From NCBI GenBank assembly GCA_024403735.1, contig JAKSRG010000019.1, positions 1 to 54,376 of the forward strand: a stretch of 54,376 nt of DNA, read 5' to 3'. Position 1 is the stretch's first letter, and every line of letters starts with the position of its first letter. This DNA comes from Clostridia bacterium. Its GTDB lineage: Bacteria > Bacillota > Clostridia > Saccharofermentanales > Saccharofermentanaceae. Positions 8,254-16,617 of the stretch are shown piece after piece. The notes beneath the pieces are model-generated. The model was not told where the DNA came from, did not search any database, and saw only the letters and a list, made by a program, of their open reading frames with translations. Made by a program: the position numbers and the translations under genes.

Positions 8254-9056
8254 TACTGATCACCTCGAATTCCCTCGGAGATGAAATATAATCCGAGAAT
8301 GTAGATTACGAGCATGATTGCAGGGAAAATCACGAGCCATGGAGCTACTCTGATGTAACTCTGAGCATCTGCGAGGATCTTACCATAGCTAGCTTTAGGA
8401 GGCTGAACTCCTAGTCCTAAGTAACTCATTGCAGATTCGAATAGTGTCATGTTAGCTAAACCGATAACGACAGCTGGAATAATCTGAGTGAACACGTTAG
8501 GGAAGATATGAATAGCCATAATTCTAAGGGAACTAACTCCGAGGATTTTGGCATTCAAGATATATTCCTTATTCTTAACTTTGATTACTTCTGTTCGATA
8601 TACTCTCGCGAAAGATGGAGAGAAAACAATTCCCAAAGCCCAGATTACGTTGAATAGTGAAGGTCCCCATACGGCTACTGCTACAAGTGCGAGGAGGATG
8701 CCTGGGAAACACATGATAGTGTTGCTCAAAAGCATTAGGACACGATCAATCCATCCACCGTAATATCCAGCAAGGATACCGATGATAGTACCTAAAGTAA
8801 GAGATACTAATACGCCAGTGATTGATATGAACAACGTATATTTAGAAGCAGATAGAACTCTGGCAAAGAGATCTCGTCCGAGATTATCTGTTCCCATAAT
8901 GTGTGATGAAGATGGTGCTAGGAGTTTGGTTGCAGAAGATGTAGTTTCTGGGTCACCACCTACACCGAATAAACTAAGAATGAAAGATAGAACAATAATT
9001 CCTAGGAAAAGAGCTCCAACGATAAAGTATGTCTTGTTATATTTTCTACTATTCAT
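8253..9056 (-). CDS. ABC importer permease, DppC-like
   Basis: Inner-membrane permease of the peptide/nickel (BPD_transp_1) family, 267 residues, about six membrane helices. It has the typical DppC N-terminal helix, the phrase MGTDNLGRDLFARVL (about 53-67), and the cytoplasmic EAA loop region (about 170-200, AKILGVSSLRIMAIHIFPN) that docks the ATPase. It pairs with the DppB-like permease to form the channel. Start and stop overlap the neighbouring genes by one base on both sides, and GGAGGTC lies before the start, so the genes are translationally coupled. Confidence 0.92.
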   Translation of the reverse strand: MNSRKYNKTYFIVGALFLGIIVLSFILSLFGVGGDPETTSSATKLLAPSSSHIMGTDNLGRDLFARVLSASKYTLFISITGVLVSLTLGTIIGILAGYYGGWIDRVLMLLSNTIMCFPGILLALVAVAVWGPSLFNVIWALGIVFSPSFARVYRTEVIKVKNKEYILNAKILGVSSLRIMAIHIFPNVFTQIIPAVVIGLANMTLFESAMSYLGLGVQPPKASYGKILADAQSYIRVAPWLVIFPAIMLVIYILGLYFISEGIRGDQ

Positions 9057-10021
9057 TACTGACCTCCTTCGCCCATCTTGATACGTGGGTCAACAATGCT
9101 AATAAGGATATCAGTTACAAAATAGAGAATAACCATCATTGTAGCTAGATAGAATACTATACCTGAAAGAAGAGGGAAATCTCTTCTGCTAATTGCCTGA
9201 ATAAGAAGTCTTCCAAGACCAGGAAGATTGAAAACCTGCTCAACAACAAGGCTACCGCCAAGGAGATCAGCTAATACTACAGATAGTGCAGTAATTACTG
9301 ATACTGTTGAGTTAGGGAGAATATGCTTAAACATAATTTTGATGTCTGATAGTCCGCGGCTCTTTGATGTGCGAACGTAGTCGCTGCCTTTTTCTGCGAG
9401 GATGCTGGCACGAAGAAATTTAAATGTCATAGCAATCTTTGGAACAGATACACAGAATGCTGGGAGCAAAAGGCAGTTAATATAAGCCAAGAAATCTTTG
9501 CTAGGTTCAACGTACTTACCTACTTGAAAGTAGTTGAATACTGTGCTGCAAAGGAGAATTACTATTAAAGATAATACGAATTGTGGAATTGCGAATGATA
9601 TGTGCCCGAAAACAGAGAACACCTGATCGAGTGTCTTGCCTGGTTTTCGAGAACTAAGGATAGCACTTGGGTATGCAATAACGATTACGATAACGAGGGC
9701 GATTGCGCTAAGACCAAGTGTTACTGGAAGTCTTGATGCGATAAGTTCAGATACTGGGACCCCGAATGCAGTTGATTCACCGAGATTACCAGTGAATGCG
9801 CCGCCAAGCCATGACAGATAACGTTGATAAAGAGGAACATTTAATCCGAGTTTCTCTCTTAATATTGCTAACTGCTCTGGAGTTGCGTCTGGACCAAGGA
9901 TAGCTGATGCTGTGTCGCCAGGGATGATAGAAAAAGCTGCAAAAGTAAGGAGGGACACAAGAAGAAGTGTCAGTATAAATTCGAGTAATTTACTCAAAAT
10001 ATAGGACACGCGAGCCTTCAT
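9056..10021 (-). CDS. ABC importer permease, DppB-like
   Basis: Permease of 321 residues. The opening (VSYILSKLLEFILTLLLVSL) and the phrase IPGDTASAILGPDATPEQL with LREKLGLNVPLYQRYL are typical of DppB/OppB. An EAA-type loop (about 215-235: VRTSKSRGLSDIKIMFKHI) is present, and the end IVDPRIKMGEGG is conserved. About six membrane helices are visible. The ribosome site AGGAGGG precedes ATG 10021. An 88-bp gap without a clear terminator separates it from the binding-protein gene, so all four genes are probably one operon with the abundant binding protein first. Confidence 0.92.
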   Translation of the reverse strand: MKARVSYILSKLLEFILTLLLVSLLTFAAFSIIPGDTASAILGPDATPEQLAILREKLGLNVPLYQRYLSWLGGAFTGNLGESTAFGVPVSELIASRLPVTLGLSAIALVIVIVIAYPSAILSSRKPGKTLDQVFSVFGHISFAIPQFVLSLIVILLCSTVFNYFQVGKYVEPSKDFLAYINCLLLPAFCVSVPKIAMTFKFLRASILAEKGSDYVRTSKSRGLSDIKIMFKHILPNSTVSVITALSVVLADLLGGSLVVEQVFNLPGLGRLLIQAISRRDFPLLSGIVFYLATMMVILYFVTDILISIVDPRIKMGEGGQ

Positions 10022-10109
10022 TGAATCCCTCCTAAATTAATTACAGTTTATTCGTTGTTATAAAATAGGATTATATATGTATTTAATATAAAAATCCAAA
10101 CTTATTGAA

Positions 10110-11609
10110 TTATTTATACTTAACTGTAGACATATCCTGAATGTACATTGGATACATCTCGTAACCTTCGAGTTCACTGTTAACAACTGTGATCTCCATT
10201 GGGTCCTGAATGTAGCAAGAAATGTGATTGTCACGGAGAATACCGAGAAGCTCGTGATAGAGTTCCATTCTCTCGTTATCGTCGAGTGTGAGTGGGATCT
10301 TGCTGATAATCTCATCTACCTCATCGTTAGCGAAGTTAATGAAGTTACCTGAAGCTTCTGACTGGTATCTGTCGATTACGTCCATTGGAGCGTAGTCACT
10401 TGTAAGACAGATAACTGTTGACTGATAGTTTCTGCCTGTGTATGTATCTTCGAGCCACTTGTTCCAATCAACTTCTTCGATTGTAGCGTTGATACCAACC
10501 TTCTTGAGCTGGTCAGCGATAGCAATAGCTGTGTTAACGTGTACGAGGTAGTTACCTGGAACAGTAATTGTCATGTCAAAACCATTCTCATAACCAGCCT
10601 CTGCAAGAAGTGCCTTAGCAGCTGCTTCGTCGTATGTATAAGGAACGAGGCTTGAATCGTAAGCTTCACCCATAGCTGGGCTCATTGCTGTAACGAGTGG
10701 CATACCTGCGCCATCCATTGAAAGGTTAATGAGTTCATCTCTATCAAGAGCAAGGTTCATAGCCTCACGAACTCTGATGTCGTCAAATGGAGCTACAGCG
10801 TTATTAAGAGCAAAAATCTGAACCATGTTAGATGGAGCTGAGAGGATATCAAAGCCACTTCCAACCATGTCAGCCTTATCCTTTGTCATATGTGGGAAAA
10901 TATCGATGCTGTGGTTCTGGAGCTCGAGAAGACCAGCGTCCATATCAGGACAGATCTTGAAAACAACCTCATCGAGGTAAGGGAGAGACTCATCTTTCCA
11001 GTAATTCTCGTTCTTTACAAGAGTTACGCTCTGACCAACAAGATACTCCTTGAACTTGAATGGACCAGTACCGATAGGTGTCTTAGCGATATCTGCAACA
11101 TCTGCTGGGATGATACCGAAGTTCATCTTAGCGAGGAATTCACTATCAGATTCATTAAGTGTAACCTTAACCTGACTATCTGATACCTTATCTACAGAAC
11201 TAATAGTAGCAGCATAGCTAGCATCGTTCTCAATCATTCTATTGATTGAATATACTACGTCGTCAACCGTCAAATCCTTATCATTGTGGAACTTAACATT
11301 CTCACGAATTGTGAATGTGAATTCCTTACAGTCGCTACTAATATCACAACCAGTAGCAAGAGCTGGATTAAGGCTGCCATCTGATGAGAACTTATAAAGG
11401 CCATCATAGATATTGAAAATGATTTCTCTGTCACCTGCAGCGACAACTGTATGTGGATCAAATGTACCAGGTTCCTGTGTAATACCAACAACTACTGATC
11501 CACCTTTGTTAGAAGAATCTTTACTCTTGTTACAAGCAGCAAGTGTAAAAAGCATACAACCGGCCAAAACTCCTGCAACAAGGCGCTTAGCAAACTTTGA
11601 ACTAAACAT
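10110..11609 (-). CDS. Solute-binding lipoprotein, family 5 (peptide/nickel ABC importer)
   Basis: The 499-residue protein has a lipoprotein signal ending in LAAC with the lipid-anchored Cys at 26, then a Ser/Lys-rich linker. It has SBP_bac_5 landmarks: EPGTFDPHTVVA near the start of the mature protein, NVKFHNDKDLTVDDVVYSI (FxDG...TAxDVxxS type) near 105-125, and KNENYW with later PxxYxxxxAxxLLxEAGY patterns. It would capture the substrate outside the membrane and deliver it to the two permeases. CGGAGGTG precedes the start. No convincing -35/-10 pair was found upstream. Ligand unknown: the family includes dipeptide, oligopeptide, nickel and sugar binders. Confidence 0.92.
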   Translation of the reverse strand: MFSSKFAKRLVAGVLAGCMLFTLAACNKSKDSSNKGGSVVVGITQEPGTFDPHTVVAAGDREIIFNIYDGLYKFSSDGSLNPALATGCDISSDCKEFTFTIRENVKFHNDKDLTVDDVVYSINRMIENDASYAATISSVDKVSDSQVKVTLNESDSEFLAKMNFGIIPADVADIAKTPIGTGPFKFKEYLVGQSVTLVKNENYWKDESLPYLDEVVFKICPDMDAGLLELQNHSIDIFPHMTKDKADMVGSGFDILSAPSNMVQIFALNNAVAPFDDIRVREAMNLALDRDELINLSMDGAGMPLVTAMSPAMGEAYDSSLVPYTYDEAAAKALLAEAGYENGFDMTITVPGNYLVHVNTAIAIADQLKKVGINATIEEVDWNKWLEDTYTGRNYQSTVICLTSDYAPMDVIDRYQSEASGNFINFANDEVDEIISKIPLTLDDNERMELYHELLGILRDNHISCYIQDPMEITVVNSELEGYEMYPMYIQDMSTVKYK

Positions 11610-11798
11610 TTTTCACACCTCCGTAGAAATATTAAACAATAATACTTTGAAAATCAAAATATGTATAGATACCTTTTTATGACATTTCACCTAAAAAATT
11701 GTCGAAAAGTCACTACTTTTTTAACAAAGTACTAAATAATGTTTGAAAAGTGGTGTATAATACTTAGGCAAATTAATGATACAAATAGGAGAATGTTC

Positions 11799-13562
11799 AT
11801 GAAGAAGTGTCCAGTTTGTGGGGTAATGATGGGCGATAACGTAGCTCGTTGTTCAATGTGTAAGTACGATTTCCAGAAGGCTTCACTTGGTGATGCTGAA
11901 CAGGCAATCGCTGAAGCAGCTAGCAATCTTGCTGCAAAAGAGGCTGAAACAGCAGCTAGAGCTGCAGAGAAGAGAACAGAAGAAGAGAAGCACTTGCTCG
12001 AGACTAGAGCAAGAATTGAGAAAGAGATTGCTTCTTTGTCTGAAACATATGAGAAAGAGAAGAGTAAGCTCGAAGCCGAGTATCAGGAAATGCAGAAGGT
12101 TGCTATTTCTGAGAAAGAGCGTATCGAGAAAGAGATTGGCGATGCACAGGCAGAACTCAGTGAGGCTCGTAGCTATGCTCTTAAGGTTAAGCAGGATGCT
12201 GACGAAGAGGCTGAAGTTAAGCGTGCTAATGGTCAGAGAGAATATGACGAGATGATTGATCTCGCTAAGAAGGAGCAGCAGAGACTTATCGCTGAGGCTC
12301 AGCAGCAGACAGAAACTCTCGCAGTTCAGGTTGAGCAGGAATTCGCTGATGCATTGAAGAAGCGTGATGAAATCCTCGCTGAAGCTAAGGAACTTCAGGA
12401 GATGGTTGATAATGCTGATCAGGTTAAAGCTGAAAAGGAAAAGGAAGTTCAGACTTTCATCGCAGCTAAGGATCAGGAAGTAGAAGCTTTGGTTTCAGCT
12501 AAGGAACAGGAAGTTCAGCAGTTCTTAACAGAAGTTGAAGCTCTTAAGGCTCAGAAGGAAAAGGAAATTGCTGATAGTGAAGCTGAGATTGAAAGACTTC
12601 GTGCTTATCATGAAGCTGAGAAGGCTAGACTTGAGGAAGAAGCTAAGAAGATTAGCATGGAACAGGCTAATGAAGCTTTGAGACTTAAGGAAGAAGCTGA
12701 CGCTGAAAGACGCGCAATTAATGAAGAAAAAGAAGCTATCATCGCTGATATCGAGCAGAGAAGAACAGATGCTCAGGCTGAACTTGATCAGCTTGTTGAG
12801 CAGGCTAAGAACGTTATTGCTGAAGCTGAAGAAGCTACAAAGAAGCGTGACGAAATGATCCATGTAATCGAAGAAGCTGAGGCTGTATCTGCTAAGAAGA
12901 CTGAGATGGAAAAGCAGATTGCTGAATATGAAGCTGCTATGTCTGAGGCTTTGTCTACACGTGAAGCTACTCTTAATGAGTGGGATTCACAGATTGCTGC
13001 TATTAAGGATGAATATGAGCAGGCTACTAAGATTATCGCTGAAGCAAAGATTGCAGAAGAGCAGGCAGAGGCAATTGGTCAGGAGATCATCTTCAATGCT
13101 GAGAAGCAGGCAGTTGCACTCAAGGGCGTTGCACTTAGCGAGAGCGAAAAGGGCAAGCTTAACAAGTTATTAGAAGAGAAGGAGCAGCAGATTTTGGCTA
13201 TGGAAAAGGAAAGAGATGAGCTCATCAAGGAAATTGAGAACATGAAGGCTGCAATCGAGGATCTTAAGGTTAAGGTTGCTAGTGCTCCTACAGGTTCAGC
13301 AGTATTGCAGGATGGTCCTAAGGAGTATTCAGTTGAAGTAGTATCACATAACGGTGCTGGTGAAGTTGACTATCAGGAATTGGCAAAGATGCTTGCTAAG
13401 AAGTCTAGTGATGGTTGGAAACTTGTTTCTGTTATTAATGATGAAGGTGGTAAGCTCCAGTCTTCATTGGGTGGAAGCGAAGCTAACTCACTTTCAACTG
13501 GTGTATATTCTTCTAAGGAAGACAGAGTTGTACTCATTTTCGAGCGTGCTAGAAAGGCTTAA
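11799..13562 (+). CDS. Zinc-ribbon / long coiled-coil protein with DUF4177-like C-terminus
   Basis: ATG 11799 is chosen because AGGAG (11787-11791) is 7 nt before it; in-frame ATGs at 11739 and 11793 lack this. The 587-residue protein begins with a zinc ribbon (C4xxC7...C18xxC21). It continues with about 450 residues of charged helix rich in Glu, Lys, Ala and Gln (about 40-500), a very long coiled coil. It ends in a small domain (about 510-585) with GWKLVSV and VVLIFERA, which resembles DUF4177. No signal peptide or membrane helix is visible, so it is probably cytoplasmic. It could be a structural or scaffolding protein. A TATAAT (11756-11761) lies upstream but no good -35 was seen. Confidence 0.7.
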   Translation: MKKCPVCGVMMGDNVARCSMCKYDFQKASLGDAEQAIAEAASNLAAKEAETAARAAEKRTEEEKHLLETRARIEKEIASLSETYEKEKSKLEAEYQEMQKVAISEKERIEKEIGDAQAELSEARSYALKVKQDADEEAEVKRANGQREYDEMIDLAKKEQQRLIAEAQQQTETLAVQVEQEFADALKKRDEILAEAKELQEMVDNADQVKAEKEKEVQTFIAAKDQEVEALVSAKEQEVQQFLTEVEALKAQKEKEIADSEAEIERLRAYHEAEKARLEEEAKKISMEQANEALRLKEEADAERRAINEEKEAIIADIEQRRTDAQAELDQLVEQAKNVIAEAEEATKKRDEMIHVIEEAEAVSAKKTEMEKQIAEYEAAMSEALSTREATLNEWDSQIAAIKDEYEQATKIIAEAKIAEEQAEAIGQEIIFNAEKQAVALKGVALSESEKGKLNKLLEEKEQQILAMEKERDELIKEIENMKAAIEDLKVKVASAPTGSAVLQDGPKEYSVEVVSHNGAGEVDYQELAKMLAKKSSDGWKLVSVINDEGGKLQSSLGGSEANSLSTGVYSSKEDRVVLIFERARKA

Positions 13563-13615
13563 TTTACAGATTGATTATTCTGTTGATTAATAGAAAATAT
13601 TAAGGGGGTATTCAC

Positions 13616-13792
13616 ATGGATTTGAATAATATCGCAAAGGAAGTTAAGGACAAGGTAGAAGGCATCGATAAGAAGGATGTTGAGAAGGTTGTTGACGCTG
13701 TTAAGGAAGGTGCTAAGAAGATTGGTATCGAGGATGCTGGTGATGTTAAGGATAAGATCACAGAGGGTCTTGGTAAGCTCAAGAAGGACTAA
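13616..13792 (+). CDS. Small charged helical protein (58 aa)
   Basis: An AAGGGGGT ribosome site lies about 6 nt before ATG 13616, and the stop is TAA 13790-13792. The product begins MDLNNIAKEVKDKVEGIDK and ends GLGKLKKD. It has no Cys, Trp or Tyr, and Lys, Asp, Val and Glu dominate. It forms amphipathic helices with repeated VKDK/VK(E/D) patterns like small stress or antitoxin-like helical proteins, but no family is claimed. It lies 53 bp after the coiled-coil gene and before a perfect terminator, so it is probably co-transcribed with that gene. Confidence 0.75.
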   Translation: MDLNNIAKEVKDKVEGIDKKDVEKVVDAVKEGAKKIGIEDAGDVKDKITEGLGKLKKD

Positions 13793-13847
13793 TCCTTAAG
13801 ATAACAACATTGTCGAATTAACTTTGTTAGATTAATTCAATTATTAT

Positions 13848-13879
13848 GTAGCCACAACTTAGGTTGTGGCTACTTTTTT
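13848..13879 (+). terminator. Terminator after 58-aa protein gene
   Basis: Perfect 11-bp stem GTAGCCACAAC / GTTGTGGCTAC with a TTAG loop, followed by six T. Confidence 0.95.
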
Positions 13880-14028
13880 AGCAATAAAATTTGACAAGTT
13901 CGCGAAACGTTTCATTTATAAATGTTCAAATGCACAAAACAAACCGATAAATGTTAAAGGTTTTTGTGGAAAGTGTCGATTAAAGCATATATAATACATA
14001 TATATAAGTTTCAAGGAGGAAAGGGCAC

Positions 14029-16104
14029 ATGGGATATTTTCCAGCAGATAAAATCCGTAACATTACAATTCTTGGACATCAAGGTTCAGGAAAGACAGCA
14101 TTGGCTGAAGCAATCCTTTATTGTACAAAGACAACTGATAGACTCGGTAGAGCTACAGAAGGTAATACAGTAATGGATTTTGATCCAGAAGAGATTAAGA
14201 GACAGACTTCTATTAATGCAACTGTTGCAACATGTGAATACAAGGACAGCAAGATTAACATAATCGACACTCCAGGTGATTTCGATTTCTTGGGTGAAGA
14301 AATGTCAGGTATTCGTATCGCAGATAGTGGTATCGTACTTATCTCTGCTAAGGGTGGTACTTCTGTAGGTTCAGAAAAGGCAATCAGACTTCTTAATGGT
14401 AAGAATGTTCCTTTCCTTTTCTTTGTTAATAGAATGGATGAACCAAATGCTGATTTCTACGCTGTTACAGAGCGTATGAGAAATCGTTACGGACCAAGCG
14501 TTATCCCACTTTCACTCCCAATTATGGAAGATGGCAAGATGGTTGGTATCGTTGACGTTATGAACCGTAAGGCATTCAAACTCGACGGTAAGCCAAGTTC
14601 AAGTACAGAGATTCCACTTCCAGAAGAGTTTAATAGTAAGATTGATGAACTTCAGGATGCAGTTAACCAGGTAGTAGCTGAGTCTGATGATGCACTTCTT
14701 GAGAAGTATTTCGCAGGCGAGCCATTCACAGAGGATGAGTTCCGTCATGGTGTACATGCAGGTTTCAGAACACAGAGACTCCACCCAATCTATTGTGGTT
14801 CAGCATATATGAACTGGGGTGTTGACTTCCTCCTCAACTGTATCTCAAAGGATACACCACCTGCAGGACGTAAGCCGGTTCTTATGGGTAAGCTTCCAGT
14901 TGGTACTGAAATCGAAGTTCCTTGTAAGGAAGAAGATCCACTTGCAGCATTCGTATTCAAGACAATTGCTGACCCATTCGTAGGACGTATTAGTATCTTT
15001 AAGGTTAATGCAGGTGTGATTAAGGCTAATTCAACTGTATATAACGCTACAAAGGGTAAGGAAGAAAGAATTGGTAATCTCTTCTTCATGGTAGGTAAGA
15101 AGCAGATCCCTACAGATAAGGTTTGTGCTGGTGATATTGGTTGTGCTGCTAAGCTTACAATCACTCAGACTAACGATACTCTTTGTGATAAGACACGTGT
15201 TATTGAGATGCCTAAGATTGCATTCCCAACTCCTTGCCTTAGCATGAGCATCAAGCCTCTTAAGAAGGGTGATGAAGATAAGATTATGTCTGGTCTTGCT
15301 AAGCTTGCAGATGAAGATCCATGCTTCAGAGTTGAGACAAATCCAGAGACAAAGCAGATGGTTATTTCTGGTATTGGTGAATCTGAGATTAAGGTTCTTG
15401 TAAGTAAGCTTAAGGCAAAGTTCAATGTTGATGCTGAGCTCGGCACACCTAAGGTTCCTTATCGTGAGGCTATCCGTAAGAAGGTTAAGGTTCAGGGTAA
15501 GCATAAGAAGCAGTCTGGTGGACATGGCCAGTATGGTGATGTATGGATCGAGTTCGAGCCAACAGATTCAGAAGAGCTTATCTTTGAAGAGAAGGTATTC
15601 GGTGGTGCAGTTCCTAAGAACTTCTTCCCAGCAGTTCAGAAGGGTCTTGAAGAGGCAGTTAAGAAGGGAACTCTTGCTGGATATCCAGTAGTTAACCTTA
15701 AGGCTACACTTGTAGATGGTTCATATCACGATGTTGACTCATCTGAAATGGCATTTAAGATTGCTGCTAACCTCGCATTCAAGGCTGGTATGGAACAGGG
15801 TAATCCAGTTCTCCTTGAGCCATATAGCACAGTAGGTGTTCATATCCCTGAAGAGAAGCAGGGCGACATCATGGGTGACATGAGTAAGCGTCGTGGACGT
15901 ATCATGGGTTATGGTACTGATGAAGATGGTAATACTGTAGTTTCTTGTGAAGTTCCTACTGCAGAGATGACATCATATGCTACAGATCTTAAGTCTATGA
16001 CACAGGGTCGTGGTTGGTTCACAATCGAGCATGTTCGTTATGAGATTGCTCCACCAGAGGTTGCTGCTAAGGTTGTTGCAGAAGCTCAGAATGATGAAGA
16101 ATAA
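14029..16104 (+). CDS. EF-G-like translational GTPase (EF-G2 type paralogue)
   Basis: The 691-residue protein has the five-domain EF-G layout. G1 is GHQGSGKT (16-23) and G4 is NRMD (134-137). Domain IV follows (GGHGQYGDVWIEFEP), and domain V ends GWFTIEHVRYEIAPPEV. G3 reads DTPGDFDF (80-87) instead of DTPGHVDF, so the catalytic His is Asp. Switch I has RQTSI instead of RGITI. These changes mark the clostridial EF-G-like paralogue rather than canonical FusA, which would normally sit beside rpsG/rpsL/tuf. It may act on ribosomes in recycling or a specialised translocation role (inference). CAAGGAGGAAAGGG precedes the start. TATAAT (13990-13995) is a likely -10. Confidence 0.88.
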   Translation: MGYFPADKIRNITILGHQGSGKTALAEAILYCTKTTDRLGRATEGNTVMDFDPEEIKRQTSINATVATCEYKDSKINIIDTPGDFDFLGEEMSGIRIADSGIVLISAKGGTSVGSEKAIRLLNGKNVPFLFFVNRMDEPNADFYAVTERMRNRYGPSVIPLSLPIMEDGKMVGIVDVMNRKAFKLDGKPSSSTEIPLPEEFNSKIDELQDAVNQVVAESDDALLEKYFAGEPFTEDEFRHGVHAGFRTQRLHPIYCGSAYMNWGVDFLLNCISKDTPPAGRKPVLMGKLPVGTEIEVPCKEEDPLAAFVFKTIADPFVGRISIFKVNAGVIKANSTVYNATKGKEERIGNLFFMVGKKQIPTDKVCAGDIGCAAKLTITQTNDTLCDKTRVIEMPKIAFPTPCLSMSIKPLKKGDEDKIMSGLAKLADEDPCFRVETNPETKQMVISGIGESEIKVLVSKLKAKFNVDAELGTPKVPYREAIRKKVKVQGKHKKQSGGHGQYGDVWIEFEPTDSEELIFEEKVFGGAVPKNFFPAVQKGLEEAVKKGTLAGYPVVNLKATLVDGSYHDVDSSEMAFKIAANLAFKAGMEQGNPVLLEPYSTVGVHIPEEKQGDIMGDMSKRRGRIMGYGTDEDGNTVVSCEVPTAEMTSYATDLKSMTQGRGWFTIEHVRYEIAPPEVAAKVVAEAQNDEE

Positions 16105-16135
16105 TTAATGGAGCATATTTTAAGGTTTTAGTTTC

Positions 16136-16171
16136 AGACCACTTCAGAAGTTTTTCTGGGGTGGTCTTTTA
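16136..16171 (+). terminator. Terminator after EF-G-like gene
   Basis: A 14-bp stem (AGACCACTTCAGAA with TTCTGGGGTGGTCT, two G-U pairs) followed by TTTT. Confidence 0.88.
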
Positions 16172-16227
16172 CTAGCGAGTTTTTCTGTGTAATATAATGT
16201 TTAGGACAGATAGGTGGGAGAAGATGT

Positions 16228-16269
16228 ATGGGAAAAGCTCCTTTTAGAGTACGAAGATTGATGAGATGA
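16228..16269 (+). CDS. Possible 13-codon leader ORF
   Basis: ATG 16228 follows a GGTGGGAGAAG ribosome-site-like stretch and encodes MGKAPFRVRRLMR. Its TGA stop (16267-16269) overlaps the ATG (16266) of the next gene as ATGA. The next gene has no good ribosome site of its own, so translation of this mini-ORF could deliver ribosomes to it. Alternatively a frameshift has separated the true start from the rest of that gene. Confidence 0.4.
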   Translation: MGKAPFRVRRLMR

Positions 16270-16526
16270 TTAAAGGTCTTGAGAGATTAGCTTTCCTTAC
16301 TGATAGGGCTGATTATATTCTCCACGGCTATAATATGGCGCTCAATGATATATCACTTCTTCCTTCAGTTATTATTGGAGCCAAGGAAGTACTCGCAGGA
16401 AATACTACTGATGATGAAGAGTTGAAAATTGCTAGCAAGAAAGTATTTCGTCACCCATACAAGGCTTTAGATGGCGAATACGATTCAGAGAACCATTATA
16501 TTTACTATCGCCCTGAAAAAAAATAA
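16266..16526 (+). CDS. Small uncharacterised protein (86 aa)
   Basis: The product begins MIKGLERLAFLTDRADYI, is mostly helical to about residue 60, and ends in an aromatic, charged stretch (HYIYYRPEKK). No Cys, signal peptide or membrane helix was seen and no family recognised. The start is uncertain. ATG 16266 lacks a ribosome site, while a GGTGGGAG stretch lies before ATG 16224 (same frame, stopped by TAG 16245-16247) and ATG 16228 (other frame). Translational coupling to the 13-codon ORF is one explanation; a frame-disrupting change near 16245 is another. Confidence 0.55.
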   Translation: MIKGLERLAFLTDRADYILHGYNMALNDISLLPSVIIGAKEVLAGNTTDDEELKIASKKVFRHPYKALDGEYDSENHYIYYRPEKK

Positions 16527-16539
16527 TTTAAATAAATTC

Positions 16540-16579
16540 TGTTATTACTATTGTGTTAATAACAAAGACGTGCTAATAT
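16540..16579 (+). promoter_or_regulatory. Promoter of the PrsW-like gene with inverted repeat around the -35
   Basis: TTGTGT (16551-16556), a 17-bp spacer and TAATAT (16574-16579) preceded by TGC form an extended -10 promoter. A perfect 8-bp inverted repeat, TGTTATTA (16540-16547) and TAATAACA (16557-16564), brackets the -35. No T run follows, so a protein-binding operator is likelier than a terminator. Confidence 0.6.
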
Positions 16580-16617
16580 AGTGGTGTAATAAAGATTAGT
16601 TATATTTCGGAGGGAAT

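Noticed and set aside
11629..11657. TTGATT-N17-TAATAT promoter (minus) for the binding-protein gene
   Set aside because: Transcription would start at the very edge of the ribosome site, leaving almost no leader; not convincing.
12525..12863. Minus-strand open frame inside the coiled-coil gene
   Set aside because: The Ser/Phe/Leu-rich product is the antisense of a Glu/Lys-rich repeat; no ribosome site.
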